Part shown: piece by piece, positions 43,768 to 53,520 of the stretch | Layout of the letters: each line of letters opens with the position of its first letter | How positions within the stretch are numbered: position 1 is the stretch's first letter | Assembly (NCBI RefSeq): GCF_014268755.2 | Contig: NZ_CP077093.1 | Location: 2,344,001 to 2,408,000, forward strand | Length of the DNA stretch: 64,000 bases | DNA from: Pseudomonas vanderleydeniana | Lineage (GTDB): Bacteria; Pseudomonadota; Gammaproteobacteria; Pseudomonadales; Pseudomonadaceae | Direction of reading: 5' to 3' | Notes under the pieces: generated by a model | What the model was told of the DNA's origin: nothing | Database searches by the model: none | Seen by the model: the letters and a program-made list of their open reading frames with translations, nothing else | Translations under genes and position numbers: made by a program

Positions 43768-44931
43768 ATGCACTTGGCATGGATGATGAGTGGCAATACG
43801 ACATTAATCTCCGTCGGAATCATGCCCATGCTGTTCGTACGTGCCAGCCACCACCGCTCCCTGCTCCAGGACAATGCCCGACTGCGTGAAGAACTGGACC
43901 AGGCCCGTCAACGCATTGCCATACTCGAGGCCGCCCAGATTGAGGGGGAGCAGCAAGCGGTCCCCGCCGATCAATTGGCCTTCTACCAGGGGCTCGCCGG
44001 CAACCTGCTGCTGTTCGGCCGCTCCATCTCCCATGTCGGCGAGTCCTTCGACTATCTCAACCTGCGGCTGGTGGACAACAACCAGCGGGCCACGAGCGTG
44101 GCGGCCGCGGCGATCCAGAACCGGCAGAAGTTCGGTGTGCTGCAGGAACAGGCCCATGTCATGGAGGATGGCCTGGCGGACCTCAACGAACAGATTGCGC
44201 AACTGGTGATCCGCGCCAGCGAGATCGACCGGATCGTCGGCCTGATCAGTTCCATCGCCAACATGACCAACCTGCTGGCCCTCAACGCGGCCATCGAGGC
44301 GGCGCGGGCCGGCGAGTCGGGGCGCGGTTTCGCGGTGGTCGCCAGCGAGATTCGCGACCTGGCGGAAAAGACCGCCAGCGCCACCCAGGACATCATCCGT
44401 GAAACCGCCGATATCAAGGCCATGATCGGTGTCGCCCGGGAGGGCATCCAGCAGCAGGCCGGTACCGCCGGCGCCTTTCACAGGCTGACCACCGAGGCGA
44501 GCGGGGCGATGTACGAGGTCTACTCGCTGGCCCAGCGCATGCAGCGGGAGATGAACCAGTCCTGCTTCCGGGCCTCCATCGAACAGGCCAACCTGGCCGA
44601 GCTGGCGCTGAAGGTTTCGGTCTATGAAGGTGTGCTGGGTGAAGGGCAGGACAGTGCGCTGATCAGCGACCATGATTGCCCGTTCGGACGCTGGTACTAC
44701 GGCGAAGGCAACCAGCAACTCAAGAGCTACCAGGCCTTCAGCCGCATCGAGCGCCCCCATGGCCTGGTGCATTCGGCGGGCGCCGAGGCGCTGCTGGCCC
44801 ACCGCGAGGGTCGTCTGGAAGACACCCTCGGCCACCTGGATATCATGGAACGTTCGAATGTGGAGGTGATGGACATCATCAAGCATGTGCTCGCCGAACA
44901 CGAGCGACGTGAGCAGGCCAGCCTGGCCTGA
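43768..44931 (+). CDS. Soluble methyl-accepting chemotaxis-type protein with C-terminal CZB domain
   Basis: Up to 387 residues; ATG 43783 and 43822 are alternative starts. There is no strong membrane segment. A coiled-coil start ([20 protein letters not shown]) leads to a receptor signalling hairpin whose tip reads [30 protein letters not shown]. The last 110 residues form a chemoreceptor zinc-binding (CZB) domain with [14 protein letters not shown] and later HGLVHSAG. This is the TlpD-like architecture, which senses oxidants such as hypochlorite through a Zn-bound Cys in studied cases. Confidence 0.88.
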   Translation: MHLAWMMSGNTTLISVGIMPMLFVRASHHRSLLQDNARLREELDQARQRIAILEAAQIEGEQQAVPADQLAFYQGLAGNLLLFGRSISHVGESFDYLNLRLVDNNQRATSVAAAAIQNRQKFGVLQEQAHVMEDGLADLNEQIAQLVIRASEIDRIVGLISSIANMTNLLALNAAIEAARAGESGRGFAVVASEIRDLAEKTASATQDIIRETADIKAMIGVAREGIQQQAGTAGAFHRLTTEASGAMYEVYSLAQRMQREMNQSCFRASIEQANLAELALKVSVYEGVLGEGQDSALISDHDCPFGRWYYGEGNQQLKSYQAFSRIERPHGLVHSAGAEALLAHREGRLEDTLGHLDIMERSNVEVMDIIKHVLAEHERREQASLA

Positions 44932-44934
44932 AAC

Positions 44935-45798
44935 TCAGATCATCGGGTCCCAGCGCTGGGACCAGTCGGTATCGGCCTTGACGATGTCGCGCAGCAGCTC
45001 GAAGGCTTTCTGCAGCGCGGCCGAATCCCGCTCGCGGGCATACACCAGGTAGGTCGGGTAGCTGAACTCGGGAGCCTTGGGCACCCGTTCCATCACCCCG
45101 CTGTCCAGGTAGCTCTGGACCACGCGGGTGCGGAAGTAGCCGGAGCCGCCGTTACCGAGGATGAACTGCAGGGCTACCGGGCCGAGGTTGAAGCTGGCGG
45201 CGGCCCGAGCCTTGTCCGGCAGGGCGGCGTCGTGCTGGCGGCGAAAGCTCTCGCCCCAGTCGATGTACACGTAGGGCTCGGGGTTTTCCGCCAGGCGTAC
45301 CAGGATCAGCTTTTCCTCCAGCAACTGCTCGACCTGCAGTCCCGGCCAGTAGGTCGGCTGGTAGACCAGTGCAGCATCGAGCACGCCCAGTTCGAGCTGG
45401 CGCAGCAGTTGCTCGCCGTCGCGGATTTCCGTGCGCAGGGCGTGGGTCGGAATATGCTCGCGCAGGGCCTTGGCCCAACTGAGGATCAGCGGGTTGCACA
45501 GGCTGACTTCGCCGCCGATGTGCAGCACGTTGTTGAAGCCTTCCGGCAGTGGCAGGTCACGGCGGGCGGCATCCCAGGTCTGCACCAGCTGGTTGGCGTA
45601 GACCACGAAGGCTTCTCCGTCGGCGGTCAGCCGGGCGCCGGCGCGATTGCGCACGAACAGCCTGGCATCGAGCTGGCTTTCGAGTTTCTGCACCCGGGCG
45701 GTGATCGCGGTCTGGGTCACGTGCAGTTTCTCGGCGGCGGCCACCAGGCTGCCGCAGCGGGCGATTTCGAGGAAGGTGCGGGCGAGGTCGATATCCAT
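44935..45798 (-). CDS. LysR family transcriptional regulator
   Basis: 287 residues. The N-terminal HTH reads TFLEIARCGSLVAAAEKLHVTQTAITARVQKLE and the effector domain follows (NVLHIGGEVSLCNPLIL; LGVLDAALVYQPTYWPG). No divergent gene adjoins it closely, so its target is not evident. It converges on the chemoreceptor gene. Confidence 0.92.
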   Translation of the reverse strand: MDIDLARTFLEIARCGSLVAAAEKLHVTQTAITARVQKLESQLDARLFVRNRAGARLTADGEAFVVYANQLVQTWDAARRDLPLPEGFNNVLHIGGEVSLCNPLILSWAKALREHIPTHALRTEIRDGEQLLRQLELGVLDAALVYQPTYWPGLQVEQLLEEKLILVRLAENPEPYVYIDWGESFRRQHDAALPDKARAAASFNLGPVALQFILGNGGSGYFRTRVVQSYLDSGVMERVPKAPEFSYPTYLVYARERDSAALQKAFELLRDIVKADTDWSQRWDPMI

Positions 45799-46232
45799 GG
45801 GGTGTCCCGGGGCAAGGGGAGGACAGTGTAATCGCTAACGGTCCGAACGGGTCCATGCCGGCATGGCGTCGGCGCCAGTGGTCACCGGGCGGGTACATAG
45901 AACTGTCTGGAAGAACGGTATCGGCGCAGATACCGATTTCGTATAGCGACGATTCGCTGGGGCCGGCAGCTGTCGTATATAGTCAAACGCAGTAGTCCTC
46001 CAACTGCTCCTGGCGTGTGGCGGTTCCTGGGTTCCAGGGCCGCGGTGCGGGCCAGGTGTCGGTTTCAGCTGGAGTCGGTCAGCGGCACGCGGGTGCCGGA
46101 TCGGCCCTGTCGTATTGAATGCATTACCGGGTGTCGTGAGCAGGTGGTCGTGCCGAAAGGTACGTTCCAGCGCCGTCCCTTGCGGACTGTCGTGGAGCGT
46201 GTGGCGATCAGACCGACTCGCGAGGCCGTCCG
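45799..46232. promoter_or_regulatory. Long intergenic region before the protease gene
   Basis: 434 bp. It contains an inverted repeat CGGTATC-GGCGCA-GATACCG (45916-45935) and a TATATA -10-like hexamer near 45974. An open frame of 73 codons (46015-46236) overlaps the protease start but shows no protein-like features. No RNA gene is recognised. Confidence 0.45.
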
Positions 46233-48779
46233 ATGAAACTGTTCCTGACGTCTCTGTTTTTGTCCCTCCAGGCCCTGGCCACGGGCGTTGGCGCTGCCGG
46301 CTCCGATGCCGTGATCGTGTTGTTGCGGGCCAATCCCCAGGTGGCCGCCACCCGTACACAAGACTCCGACGCGTTGCGCCAGTTGCAGGCCGAGCCCGGT
46401 TTTGCCCCGGTGTTCCAATTGCCGGCGGCGCGCTCCGTGGCCGATACCCACGCCTTTGAACGCCATCGCCTGGACCGCTACTACCGGATCACCATCACCG
46501 GCCGGTCGGATGCGGATGTCCAGGCATTGCTCGACCAGCTCAAGCTCAACCCGCTGGTGCAACGGGCCTATGTCGAGCCCGAGCCCGTCAGCCTGGAGCA
46601 GGGCGAGCCGCCGCGTGTACCGGAGCCGGAGATGGCCCGGCAGGCCGGCCAGCGCAGCACGCCGCCCGACTACATCAGTCGGCAGAACTACCTGATGTCG
46701 CCGGAGCCGGTCGAGCCCTACAAGCTTGGCGGGCTGGATGCACTCGCGCTCAGGCGCTATCCGGGTGGGTACGGAGAGAATGTGCGGGTCATTTCCGATG
46801 AGATCGACCATTGGGCCTATGATCATGTCGACCTGCCCAAGCCCTTCATCACCCACTGGAAACTGCGTGAGCATGAGGTCGGCCACCACGATACGGCGAG
46901 TGCCGGGGTGATGTTCTCCCTGGACAACGACTATGGCACCGTCGGGTTCGTGCCCAGGGCCATGGCCGGCTACACGAAGTTCGGTACTGGCGGTTTGCTG
47001 GACCTGGGGCCGCAGTTGAAACCGGGAGACGTGGTGCAGGTCGGGGTTCACTACAGCGTTGGCCGACTGCCGGAGTCGGTCTGTCCGGCGACTCCCTGCT
47101 ACATGCCGGTTGAATACAGCGACGCCATCCTGGACGAGATCTCCTGGTTGACCCAGGAAAAGGGCGTGCATGTGGTGATCGCCGCCGCCAACGGCAATAT
47201 CAACCTGGACGATCCGTATTTTGGCGGGCGCTATGATCCGCAACTGCTGGATTCCGGGTCGATCTATGCCGGTGGAGCCTACCCGACGACGGGGGCCCGT
47301 GCGTGGTACAGCGAGTACGGCAAGCGTGTCGGGATGTTCAGCTGGGGCTCCAACGTGACCAGCACCAGCTATTCGCCAGCCAACCCGACGACGCTCTATA
47401 CCCATACCTACAGTGGCACGTCGTCGGCCAACCCGATCCTGGCCGGGGCGGTGGCCCTGATGCAGAGTATCGCCAATGCCAATGGCATCGGCCCGGTACC
47501 TCCGAAGATCATGCGCCGGATTCTCCAGGAGACCGGCCACCCCTTGCCCTTTCCCGACAAGAACAAGCCTATCGGAGTGCAGCCGGACCTGAAACTGGCG
47601 GTGGAGAAACTCCTGCGCGACTACAGTGGCAGCCCGCCTCTTGGCCAGTTGGCCAGCCCGGGGGAGATCGAGTCACAGTCGTCCTTCACCCTCAAGGTGG
47701 TGCTGTCCAACCCCGATGCCCGGCCCGTCGATTACCAATGGCACACCGAGGGCCTGACCGGCACGCCCGGCAATGCCGAGGAAGTTCGCCTGAGCGCGCC
47801 CCGGGTGGAGGACGACACCCCGATTCCGATCGCCGTGGATGTCACTCGCGGCGGGCAAACGCTCCGGCTGGAAGATACCTTGCTGGTCAGGAAGGTTGCC
47901 AATCAGCCGTTGCCCCCCACGGTGGTCATCGCCGGCCCATCCGCGGTGTCGGCCGGTGCACCGGTGGAACTCGATGCCTCGGCTTCCAGCTCCGCCAACC
48001 CCGGGGCCTCGCCGCTGCATTTCGACTGGCGCATCCCCGGCGGTATCGTCGGTGCCGTGCCCGATGGGCCTCGGCTGCGCTTTAGCGCACCGGCATTCGG
48101 CAGCACCCCTGAATATCGCTTCGAGGTGACCGTCGATGATGGCCTGGCCAGTGCCAGCCAGACGCACAACCTGCGGATCCTGCCGCCGGTGATTGCGCCG
48201 CCGGTGGCGGTGGTGTCCGGTGAAAGCCGGGTCGAGGCAGGCAAGCTGCTCAACCTGTCCGGTACCGGCTCGACCGGCGCCGACCTCAGGTATGCCTGGT
48301 CCGCCAGCGGTTTCACTCCGTCCACTTCGACCGCCTCCAGCGCTGCCTTCACGGCGCCTGCCAGCGCCGGCCCGCGTACCGTGGTGCTGACCGTGACCGA
48401 CTCGCAGAGCCGCACCAGCCGTGCCTCTCACTCGGTCACCGTTACCGCGGGCAGTGGCGGTGGCGATGACTGCGCGCCCAGCGATCCGGCCGCCGGCCAG
48501 TACCGGCCATGGGAATCGGCCAAGACCTACGTCGGCGGCGACATGGTGCAATACAACGGCGTGGTCTGGCGGGCTGGCTGGTCGACCCGTGGCATGGCGC
48601 CGGACCGGGTCGATGCCTTTGCGCTGGTCAGCAACCTGCCGGTGCCCTGGCAGTCGCGGCCCTACGTCGCGGGCAACCAGGTGATCCACCAGGGCCAGCT
48701 GTACCAGGCCAAGTACTGGGTGAACCGGGCACCGCCGGGTGTCGAGTGGACGCTGCTGGGTGAACACGCCTGCCCGTGA
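46233..48779 (+). CDS. Exported subtilisin-family (S8) protease with PKD-like and chitin-binding-type modules
   Basis: 848 residues with a signal peptide ending GVGAAG. An I9-like prodomain (about 25-120) precedes an S8 domain of the Asp-x-x-x-x-Trp subtype: Asp189 in VRVISDEIDHWAYDHVDL, His219 in GHHDTASAGVM, the oxyanion Asn in AAANGN and Ser397 in YSGTSSANPILAGA. Two PKD/Ig-like domains (about 565-745) follow, then two CBM5/12-like repeats (YRPWESAKTYVGGDMVQYNG; PWQSRPYVAGNQVIHQG). The tail modules would hold the enzyme on chitin or other polysaccharides. Secretion to the outside, probably by type II, is inferred. Confidence 0.88.
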   Translation: MKLFLTSLFLSLQALATGVGAAGSDAVIVLLRANPQVAATRTQDSDALRQLQAEPGFAPVFQLPAARSVADTHAFERHRLDRYYRITITGRSDADVQALLDQLKLNPLVQRAYVEPEPVSLEQGEPPRVPEPEMARQAGQRSTPPDYISRQNYLMSPEPVEPYKLGGLDALALRRYPGGYGENVRVISDEIDHWAYDHVDLPKPFITHWKLREHEVGHHDTASAGVMFSLDNDYGTVGFVPRAMAGYTKFGTGGLLDLGPQLKPGDVVQVGVHYSVGRLPESVCPATPCYMPVEYSDAILDEISWLTQEKGVHVVIAAANGNINLDDPYFGGRYDPQLLDSGSIYAGGAYPTTGARAWYSEYGKRVGMFSWGSNVTSTSYSPANPTTLYTHTYSGTSSANPILAGAVALMQSIANANGIGPVPPKIMRRILQETGHPLPFPDKNKPIGVQPDLKLAVEKLLRDYSGSPPLGQLASPGEIESQSSFTLKVVLSNPDARPVDYQWHTEGLTGTPGNAEEVRLSAPRVEDDTPIPIAVDVTRGGQTLRLEDTLLVRKVANQPLPPTVVIAGPSAVSAGAPVELDASASSSANPGASPLHFDWRIPGGIVGAVPDGPRLRFSAPAFGSTPEYRFEVTVDDGLASASQTHNLRILPPVIAPPVAVVSGESRVEAGKLLNLSGTGSTGADLRYAWSASGFTPSTSTASSAAFTAPASAGPRTVVLTVTDSQSRTSRASHSVTVTAGSGGGDDCAPSDPAAGQYRPWESAKTYVGGDMVQYNGVVWRAGWSTRGMAPDRVDAFALVSNLPVPWQSRPYVAGNQVIHQGQLYQAKYWVNRAPPGVEWTLLGEHACP

Positions 48780-48796
48780 GCGTGCGTGGAGCGAGC

Positions 48797-48816
48797 GCCC
48801 CGGTCATGGCCGGGGC
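48797..48816. terminator. Hairpin between the convergent protease and mntH genes
   Basis: GCCCCGG-TCATGG-CCGGGGC is a perfect seven-base-pair stem. There is no T tract, so it is a weak terminator candidate. Confidence 0.45.
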
Positions 48817-48825
48817 ATCCTCTCG

Positions 48826-50145
48826 TCAGTCGCTGAAGACCTGGGCGATCAGCCAGATGTTCGCCGCGCTGATCGCCACGAACAGCAGCCAGGCCAGGCC
48901 CTTGGTGTACCAGCGATTGACGAACTCGCCCATCAGGCGCTCGTCACTGGTCATGCGGATCAACGGGTACAGGGCGAACGGCAGTTGCAGGCTCAGCACC
49001 ACCTGGCTCAGTACCAGCAGCTTGCCGACGGCACCTTCGCCCATCAGCCAGACACCGATGAACGCCGGGATCAGCGCCAGGCCACGGGTGATCAGGCGGC
49101 GCTGCCAGCAGGGGATCTTCAGGTTCAGGTAGCCTTCCATGATCACCTGGCCGGCGATGGTGCCGGTGAAGGTCGAACTCTGCCCCGAAGCGAGCAGCGC
49201 GATGCCGAACAGGATACTGGCGAAGGCGCCGCCCACCAGCGGATCGAGCAGGTGGTAGGCATCCTGGATCTCTACCACGTCGGTGTGACCGGACTGATGG
49301 AAGGCCGCTGCCGCGAGGATCAGGATCGCCGCATTCACCAACAGCGCCAGGGCCAGCGAACCGATGGTGTCGAAGCGTGCCAGGCGCACCGCATCGCGAC
49401 GGCTTTCGAGGTCCCGGCCGACCAGGCGGGTCTGCACGATCGAGGTATGCAGGTAGAGGTTGTGCGGCATCACCGTGGCGCCGAGGATACCGATCGCCAG
49501 GTACAGCGGAGCCGCTTCGCTCAGGGCCGAGACCGATGGCTTGAACCCGCTGAACACGTCCGGCCAATACGGCTTGATCAGTAGCAGCTCGATGAAGAAG
49601 CACACGCCGATGGTCGCCACCAGCACCAGCATGATTGCTTCCAGGCGCCGGAAACCACGGTTCTGCAAGGCCAGGATCAGTAGGGTGTCGAAGGCCGTCA
49701 GGACGATGCCGAAGGTCAGCGAACAGCCCAGCAGCAGGTGGAAGGCCAGGGCGCAACCGAGCACTTCGGCCAGGTCCGTGGCGATGATGGAGATTTCCGC
49801 GAGCAGCCATTGGGCCTTCGCCGAACGGGGGCTGTAGCGGTCGCGACAGAGTTGCGCCAGGTCCCGGCCGGTGGCGATGCCCAGGCGCGAGCACAGGCAT
49901 TGCACGGCCATGCCGGCCAGGCTCGCCAGCAACACCACGAACAGCAGGCTGTAGCCATAGCGCGAGCCAGCCTCGATCGCCGTGGCCCAGTTGCCCGGGT
50001 CCATGTAGCCGATGGAAACCAGCAGCCCGGGGCCGGCGAAGCGCAGCACGCGCTTGAGGAACGGCGCGCCGCTGTCGACTGCGATCGAGCCGTTCACTTC
50101 AGAAGGGCAGAAGGGGGCGGTGGCAACTTTCGGCAGGCTGAATTT
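48826..50145 (-). CDS. mntH: NRAMP family divalent metal (Mn2+/Fe2+) transporter
   Basis: 439 residues from GTG 50145 (GGAT six bases upstream); TTG 50160 is an alternative. The NRAMP hallmarks are GYMDPGNWATAIEAGS in helix 1 and GATVMPHNLYLHTSIVQTR in helix 6, both part of the metal site, within 11 hydrophobic segments. It imports manganese with protons. An AT-rich region with direct repeats lies upstream. Confidence 0.95.
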   Translation of the reverse strand, partial: KFSLPKVATAPFCPSEVNGSIAVDSGAPFLKRVLRFAGPGLLVSIGYMDPGNWATAIEAGSRYGYSLLFVVLLASLAGMAVQCLCSRLGIATGRDLAQLCRDRYSPRSAKAQWLLAEISIIATDLAEVLGCALAFHLLLGCSLTFGIVLTAFDTLLILALQNRGFRRLEAIMLVLVATIGVCFFIELLLIKPYWPDVFSGFKPSVSALSEAAPLYLAIGILGATVMPHNLYLHTSIVQTRLVGRDLESRRDAVRLARFDTIGSLALALLVNAAILILAAAAFHQSGHTDVVEIQDAYHLLDPLVGGAFASILFGIALLASGQSSTFTGTIAGQVIMEGYLNLKIPCWQRRLITRGLALIPAFIGVWLMGEGAVGKLLVLSQVVLSLQLPFALYPLIRMTSDERLMGEFVNRWYTKGLAWLLFVAISAANIWLIAQVFSD

Positions 50146-50279
50146 CACACGGCGATCCAAGGCTTGGGGAATAGGTCCCCCAGCTTAGACGCTTGCAGGC
50201 TTCGGCCCAAGCCCGGTGGAGGGTGCCTGGCATCTTGCGGGTACTCCAGTTTGCGCGAACTTGTCGGATTTCAATCTAT

Positions 50280-50315
50280 ATAATAATCATTTACATAAAT
50301 AGATAAAAATCATTT
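50280..50315 (-). promoter_or_regulatory. AT-rich direct repeats upstream of mntH
   Basis: ATAATAATCATTT (50280-50292) and ATAAAAATCATTT (50303-50315) differ at one base and are 23 bp apart. They resemble half Fur/Mur boxes (AATCATT), though neither is a full 19-bp consensus. Control of mntH by Mn or Fe through them is plausible. Confidence 0.45.
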
Positions 50316-50380
50316 GCGATTAAGCGCCGATCATCCGAGGGGTGGACGCAATGCGTTAGGCAAGGGAGAGGAGCAGCAGG

Positions 50381-50407
50381 CGCCCGTGGCGGGTTGCGCC
50401 ACGGGCG
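50381..50407 (-). terminator. Hairpin after the hypothetical gene at 50420
   Basis: CGCCCGTGGC and GCCACGGGCG form a ten-base-pair stem with a seven-base loop just downstream of the stop. No T tract follows. Confidence 0.5.
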
Positions 50408-50419
50408 GGGGCAAGGCAA

Positions 50420-50923
50420 TCAGGCCTTGGTGTCGATGGAGATGCTGGCGCCGGAGTTGGCGAACTGCTGCAGGTTGAGCATCACGCTGATCGCCCGCTT
50501 GTACTCGGGAATCATGACGTTGGCGAACGGCTCGTTCTTGCTCGGACCGCTCTGCAGCGTGCTGATCTGGTTGGCGAAGTAGTCCAGGGCATTGAACTTC
50601 TCGTTCGGCTTCTTCTGCGTGCCGGCACTGGACAGCAGGTTCGCCGTGGAAGCGCTGATCAGCCCCTGTTCCTTGAGGATGTCACTGTATTTGGACAGTT
50701 GCTCGGGGGTGACCGCCTTCGGATCGAAACCCTGGAACTTCGACTGCAGTTTTTCCTTGGCCATCTTGGCCGTATCGAGCGCCTTCGGGTCCGGCTTGAT
50801 GTCCTTGAGGACCTCGTCGGTCTTGACCTTCTGCTTGGCGGCTTTTTCCGCGGCGGCGGTCCCCTGCTGGAGTACCCGCGAGCGCATTTCGGTGGCCCAG
50901 GCGGTGATCGAACCTACGCTCAT
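50420..50923 (-). CDS. Hypothetical protein, alpha-helical, charged
   Basis: 167 residues, no signal peptide. It is rich in Lys and Gln with helical stretches (AAAEKAAKQKVKTDEVLKDIKP; YFANQISTLQSGPSKNEPFANV). I do not recognise a family. It stands alone between mntH and the GH15 gene and has its own probable terminator hairpin. Confidence 0.65.
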   Translation of the reverse strand: MSVGSITAWATEMRSRVLQQGTAAAEKAAKQKVKTDEVLKDIKPDPKALDTAKMAKEKLQSKFQGFDPKAVTPEQLSKYSDILKEQGLISASTANLLSSAGTQKKPNEKFNALDYFANQISTLQSGPSKNEPFANVMIPEYKRAISVMLNLQQFANSGASISIDTKA

Positions 50924-51109
50924 ACCCGACCTCCAGTGCTCAGGTGGCTGGCGGCCTTGGCGTCCTGCCAGGTTTCTGGTGAGAAAACCATGGGAAATAT
51001 CCTGTCGAATGTAGGGTTGTTGAAAGAGTTCTAACCCAGTGTATCGACGGGGTAATCAATATATTCAGTTTCGTTACAAACTTCATACAAACGCTGCAGG
51101 CCTTGCCAT

Positions 51110-52936
51110 TCAAGGCTGCCAGGGCGTGACGTCGCCGCTGAGCTTACGGTCCAGGAAGCACGCCGCGCTGATCAGTGCCAGGTGGGTGAGTGCCTGTGGG
51201 GTGTTGCCCAGGTGCCGGGCCTGGGGATCGAACTCCTCGGCATACAGCCCCAACGGGTTGGCGTAGCGCAGCAACTGTTCGAACTCCAGGTGGGCCTGGT
51301 CCACGCGCCCGGCGCGGGCCAGGCACTCGACGTACCAGAACGAGCAGGCGGCGAAGGCGCCTTCGTTGCCCGGCAGGCCATCGATGGGGTGATCATCGTT
51401 GCGGTAGCGGTAGACCAGGCCGTCGCGCACCAGGGTCTTCTCTATCGCATCCAGGGTCGCCAGCCAGTGCGGGTCGGTGGCGCCGACGAAGCGTACCAGC
51501 GGCATCAGCAGCATTGAGCCGTCCAGGCCGGTGCCGCCGGTGTGCTGGACGAAGTGCCCGCGTTCGGCGTTCCAGAAATTGTTCCAGATATCGTTGTGGA
51601 TCGCCTGGCGAGCTTCGTCCCAGCGGGCGAATGGCGCCGGCAGCGAGCGTTTGGAGGCCAGGCGGATGGCGCGATCGAGGGCCACCCAGCACATCAGCCG
51701 CGAGTGCAGGAAATGGTGCTTGCCACCGCGCATCTCCCAGATGCCGACATCCGGCTTGTTCCAGTTGGCACAGACATGATCGATGACCTGGCCGACGCGC
51801 AGCCAACCCTGGTGGGAAATCGCTTCGCCATACTTGTTGGTCAGGTACACCGCATCCATCAGCTCGCCGAAGATATCCAGCTGCACCTGTTCCCACGCCT
51901 GGTTGCCGATGCGTACCGGGCGGGCATTGCCGTGGCCGGACAGGTGCGTCAGCTCGACCTCGGGCAGCTCCTGGGTACCGTCGATGGCATACAGGACATT
52001 GAGCTTGATGGACTGGTCGCAACCATCGTCGATACGCCGGCGCAGCCAGCGCATGAAATTGTTGGCGACCTCGACATAACCCAGGCGCATGAAGGCGTAG
52101 ATGGTGAACGAGGCGTCGCGGATCCAGGTGTAGCGATAGTCCCAGTTGCGTTGCCCGCCGGGGCTTTCCGGCAGGCCGAAGGTCGCGGCGGCGAGGATCG
52201 CGCCGTGCTTGCGCGAGGTCAGCAGCTTGAGGGCCAGCGCCGAGCGGTTGACCGCTTCGCGCCAGCGGCCACGATAGGTGGACTGGCCGATCCAGTGCTG
52301 CCAGAAGGTGATGGTGTGTTGCAGGGCCAGGTGGCCGTCGCCAAGCTTGACCCGTGGGTCGTCGAGGGCGCCGAGGAGGAACTCGGCCTCCTGTCCCTGG
52401 CCCAGGTGGAAGCTGGCGATGGCGGCGTTCTGTTCAACCCGCAGTGGTTGGTCGGCGCGCAGGCGCAGGCTCGGTTGGCCCGGTGCGTCGAAGCAGACAT
52501 CGTCGTCATCCAGGCGGGCCGTGGTCGCGGCGCGGGCATAGTCGTGGCGTACCGCGCAACGCAGGTGGAAGGTGGCCTGGCCGCTGACCACCCGCACGCA
52601 ACGGACCAGCAGCGGCAGGTCGTCCACGTCGTCGCTGACCGGCAGCAGGTCGGTGATTTCCACCACCGCCTGGGCACTCAGCCAGCGGGTGCGCAGGATG
52701 TTGGTGTCGGGCAGGTAGATCTGCTCGCGGCGCGCGTCGGGCAGGTCCGGGGCCAGCTGGAAAATCCCGGCGTCGGGGCTGTCGAGCAGGGCACAGAAGA
52801 TCGCCGGGCTGTCGAAGGCCGGCCAGCAGAAAAAGTCGACGCTACCCCGGTCGTTGATCAGCGCGGCGCTGCCCATGTCGCCGATGATGCCATGGGCTTC
52901 GATGGGGCTCTGGGGTTCGCTGGGGTGATCGGTCAT
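51110..52936 (-). CDS. Glycoside hydrolase family 15 protein (trehalase/glucoamylase-like)
   Basis: 608 residues from ATG 52936. The N-terminal beta domain starts EAHGIIGDMGSAALINDRGSVDFFCWPAFD, and the (alpha/alpha)6 barrel includes LPESPGGQRNWDYRYTWIRDASFTIYAF, the GH15 signature; ALTHLALISAA is near the C terminus. Proteins of this branch hydrolyse trehalose or short alpha-glucans in the cytoplasm. The substrate is not certain. It is not in an operon with trehalose genes here. Confidence 0.9.
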   Translation of the reverse strand: MTDHPSEPQSPIEAHGIIGDMGSAALINDRGSVDFFCWPAFDSPAIFCALLDSPDAGIFQLAPDLPDARREQIYLPDTNILRTRWLSAQAVVEITDLLPVSDDVDDLPLLVRCVRVVSGQATFHLRCAVRHDYARAATTARLDDDDVCFDAPGQPSLRLRADQPLRVEQNAAIASFHLGQGQEAEFLLGALDDPRVKLGDGHLALQHTITFWQHWIGQSTYRGRWREAVNRSALALKLLTSRKHGAILAAATFGLPESPGGQRNWDYRYTWIRDASFTIYAFMRLGYVEVANNFMRWLRRRIDDGCDQSIKLNVLYAIDGTQELPEVELTHLSGHGNARPVRIGNQAWEQVQLDIFGELMDAVYLTNKYGEAISHQGWLRVGQVIDHVCANWNKPDVGIWEMRGGKHHFLHSRLMCWVALDRAIRLASKRSLPAPFARWDEARQAIHNDIWNNFWNAERGHFVQHTGGTGLDGSMLLMPLVRFVGATDPHWLATLDAIEKTLVRDGLVYRYRNDDHPIDGLPGNEGAFAACSFWYVECLARAGRVDQAHLEFEQLLRYANPLGLYAEEFDPQARHLGNTPQALTHLALISAACFLDRKLSGDVTPWQP

Positions 52937-53042
52937 GGCCACGAGACTCCGGGTCGAGGAACAGGCTGCGGTGAGTGCGCGGCTTGGCGGCACTCACTGA
53001 GCTGACCGGTTTTGCTCGACGGAAGTTCAGGCCAATGGCGGT

Positions 53043-53462
53043 TTACTGTCCTGGAGTATCTTCCGGCATGTTTTCCGCTGCGTCGTCCGGCTCCAGGTTG
53101 CCACCCAGGTGATCGCCGAGCTTGAGACGGCTTTCCTCGATCCAGCCGGTGAAGTCCTTACCGCCCTTGGCGACGTACATGACCTGGGCCCAATCGTCCT
53201 GGGTGCTGGCATAGATGGTGACGCTGTCGCCGGGAATGATGAAGACTTTCTTGTCGAGACAGGCGCTGTTGGGCGCACTGTGAAAATAGACGCGCCCCTG
53301 GCCGATGACAGTACCTTCGATAGGGGGACGCCAACTGCCGGCTTCGGCATTGGCCTTGGTATCCAGCGCCGCGCAATCGATCGGCGCCTCGGCGGCTTGG
53401 GTCAGGGGCGCAAGGCTCAGCAGCAGGCAGGCAAGGGGTAGCGGCCGGGAAAGGCGTTCCAT
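53043..53462 (-). CDS. Periplasmic SH3-like domain protein
   Basis: 139 residues with a signal peptide ending LTQAA. The mature part (GTVIGQGRVYFHSAPNSACLDKKVFIIPGDSVTIYASTQDDWAQVMY) has the SH3b layout: strand, PN-x-C, then DWAQVMY and FTGWIEESRL. Such domains bind peptidoglycan or proteins in the envelope. No partner gene is evident. Confidence 0.8.
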   Translation of the reverse strand: MERLSRPLPLACLLLSLAPLTQAAEAPIDCAALDTKANAEAGSWRPPIEGTVIGQGRVYFHSAPNSACLDKKVFIIPGDSVTIYASTQDDWAQVMYVAKGGKDFTGWIEESRLKLGDHLGGNLEPDDAAENMPEDTPGQ

Positions 53463-53520
53463 GCAGGCAGTATCCGTAGGGGAGGGAGGGGGCGATCATA
53501 GCCTATCGCCCCGTGGGGTA

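Noticed and set aside
46015..46236. Small open frame of 73 codons overlapping the protease start
   Set aside because: Arg/Val-rich translation without protein-like patterning and no ribosome-binding site.
50273..50325. A full Fur box upstream of mntH
   Set aside because: The best 19-bp alignments reach only about 11-12 matches; reported instead as direct repeats.
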